Assembly: GCA_020746105.1 (NCBI GenBank)
Contig: CM036617.1
Coordinates: 142,580,518 to 142,644,517 of the forward strand
Length of the DNA stretch: 64,000 bases
Source: Trogon surrucura
Taxonomy: Eukaryota > Chordata > Aves > Trogoniformes > Trogonidae
Reading direction: 5' to 3'
Shown: positions 63,315 to 64,000 of the stretch, in pieces
Position numbering within the stretch: position 1 is the first letter of the stretch
Layout of the letters: the number at the start of each line of letters is the position of its first letter
The notes under the pieces: generated by a model
What the model saw: the letters and a program-made list of their open reading frames with translations, nothing else
Databases searched by the model: none
Told to the model about the DNA's origin: nothing
Position numbers and translations under genes: made by a program

Positions 63315-63428
63315 ATTATCATATTTCCCATGCCAGTCACTGGAAACCTGATTGAAAAAATCACAGATTCCCGTGGAGCAACAGCCAGAACCTGGATCCC
63401 AATATTTCCTTCAAAAGGCTTCATGATG
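63315..63428 (+). CDS. Candidate internal exon, 38 codons, unidentified
   Basis: The acceptor is ttttgctcattattattacag and the donor is ATG followed by gtaagtg, which is close to consensus. The 114-bp segment is open only in frame 1 (phase 0 to 0); the other two frames have stops. The peptide begins IIIFPMPVTGNLIEKITDSR and ends PIFPSKGFMM, a mixed hydrophobic/charged composition plausible for a real protein. I do not recognise it. No partner exon with matching phase was identified nearby on the plus strand. A stop-free run of 38 codons between sites is not rare by chance in 64 kb, so this stays a candidate. Confidence 0.3.
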
Positions 63429-64000
63429 GTAAGTGATGGGTCATTCTGAAGCGCTCCAAAGCCACTACAGTTATTTTTCTCTGTTAAAAATCATTAAAAA
63501 CTCTGAGGAGGAACACAAATAACAGGGCTGAGAGCCTAATCTTTGTCAGAGATCCAGACACTGACTGTACTGTAGTTTCAGCATGGGCATGTATCTGACA
63601 TAAAATCAAGGAGGCAAATAAAATGAGAGCACTTAATGTGATCATGCAAAACTGGGATTTAACCCTTTTTAAGCCAAACCACTCGCAGCCTGTAGTGAAT
63701 AGTGACCGTGTGTTTTTTAAAAGAAGGATTTGTTTTTGTTTTTGTTTTAAAAAGACCATTCAGATCAGCTGAGTTTGAGCCAATACTGAAAACAGAGGTG
63801 CCAAATTTATCATTGACCAGAAGATTTGTATGGGGCCAAAGGAGATTGGTACAGGGAGATTAGAAGCAGATTATCAGCACGCTTTTAGCTTTATCTGTTT
63901 CTAGAAGCAAATAATTAGCTGCAAACACTACTTCAGCTTTAAATATGTTTTTAAATATAAATTATTGGTGTGAAGAGTCTGATAAAATTTATAGGAACTT
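63429..64000. other. Unique sequence after the candidate exon
   Basis: Includes a (TTTTTG)n repeat. If the 63315-63428 exon is real this would be intron. Confidence 0.4.
63730..63748. repeat. (TTTTTG)n repeat
   Basis: Three TTTTTG-like units. Confidence 0.85.

Overview
The window reads as avian nuclear DNA. The best evidence is a set of CR1 non-LTR retrotransposon fragments with bird-type 3' ends: degenerate AGAATCAT/ATTCTATG octamers next to a GGTTGGAAGGGACC-like block. The rest is AT-leaning, CpG-poor, repeat-sparse sequence with short simple repeats. No prokaryotic operons, CRISPR arrays, rRNA or tRNA genes were seen. Most of the window looks intergenic or intronic. All family names here come from pattern recognition, not from a search.

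The best protein-coding signal is on the minus strand near 10-11 kb. A 53-bp internal exon (11188-11240) and a terminal exon ending in a stop (10121-10276) have consensus splice sites, agree in phase, and encode a proline/glutamine-rich C-terminus with a short amphipathic helix. I do not recognise the gene. Its 3' UTR probably runs toward 9.1-8.6 kb, where AATAAA-type signals lie on the minus strand. The rest of the gene would lie at higher coordinates. Several short exon-like segments in compatible phases occur at 14.0, 17.4, 23.7, 27.4 and 32.2 kb, but none can be confirmed by reading. A second, weaker coding candidate is a 114-bp plus-strand exon at 63315-63428.

Repeat layout: a plus-strand CR1 (4437-5034 and 5892-6627) is split by a minus-strand CR1 (5035-5891). 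Other CR1 copies lie at 15139-15446 (-), 21051-21259 (-), 26526-27000 (+), 31822-31932 (-), 38483-38707 (-), 45820-46737 (-, with a 272-codon reverse-transcriptase ORF) and 47895-48871 (+). Much older repeats appear at about 24.16-24.31 and 24.66-24.84 kb (ancient amniote LINE/SINE tails) and at 60686-60844 (a hAT-type MITE with terminal inverted repeats and a decayed 8-bp target duplication). Simple repeats are scattered through the window, with a cluster of homopolymers at 34.2-35.1 kb.

I found no multi-gene system. The window is best described as the 3' end of one unidentified gene, its probable introns and flanks, and a record of nested and decaying retrotransposons.
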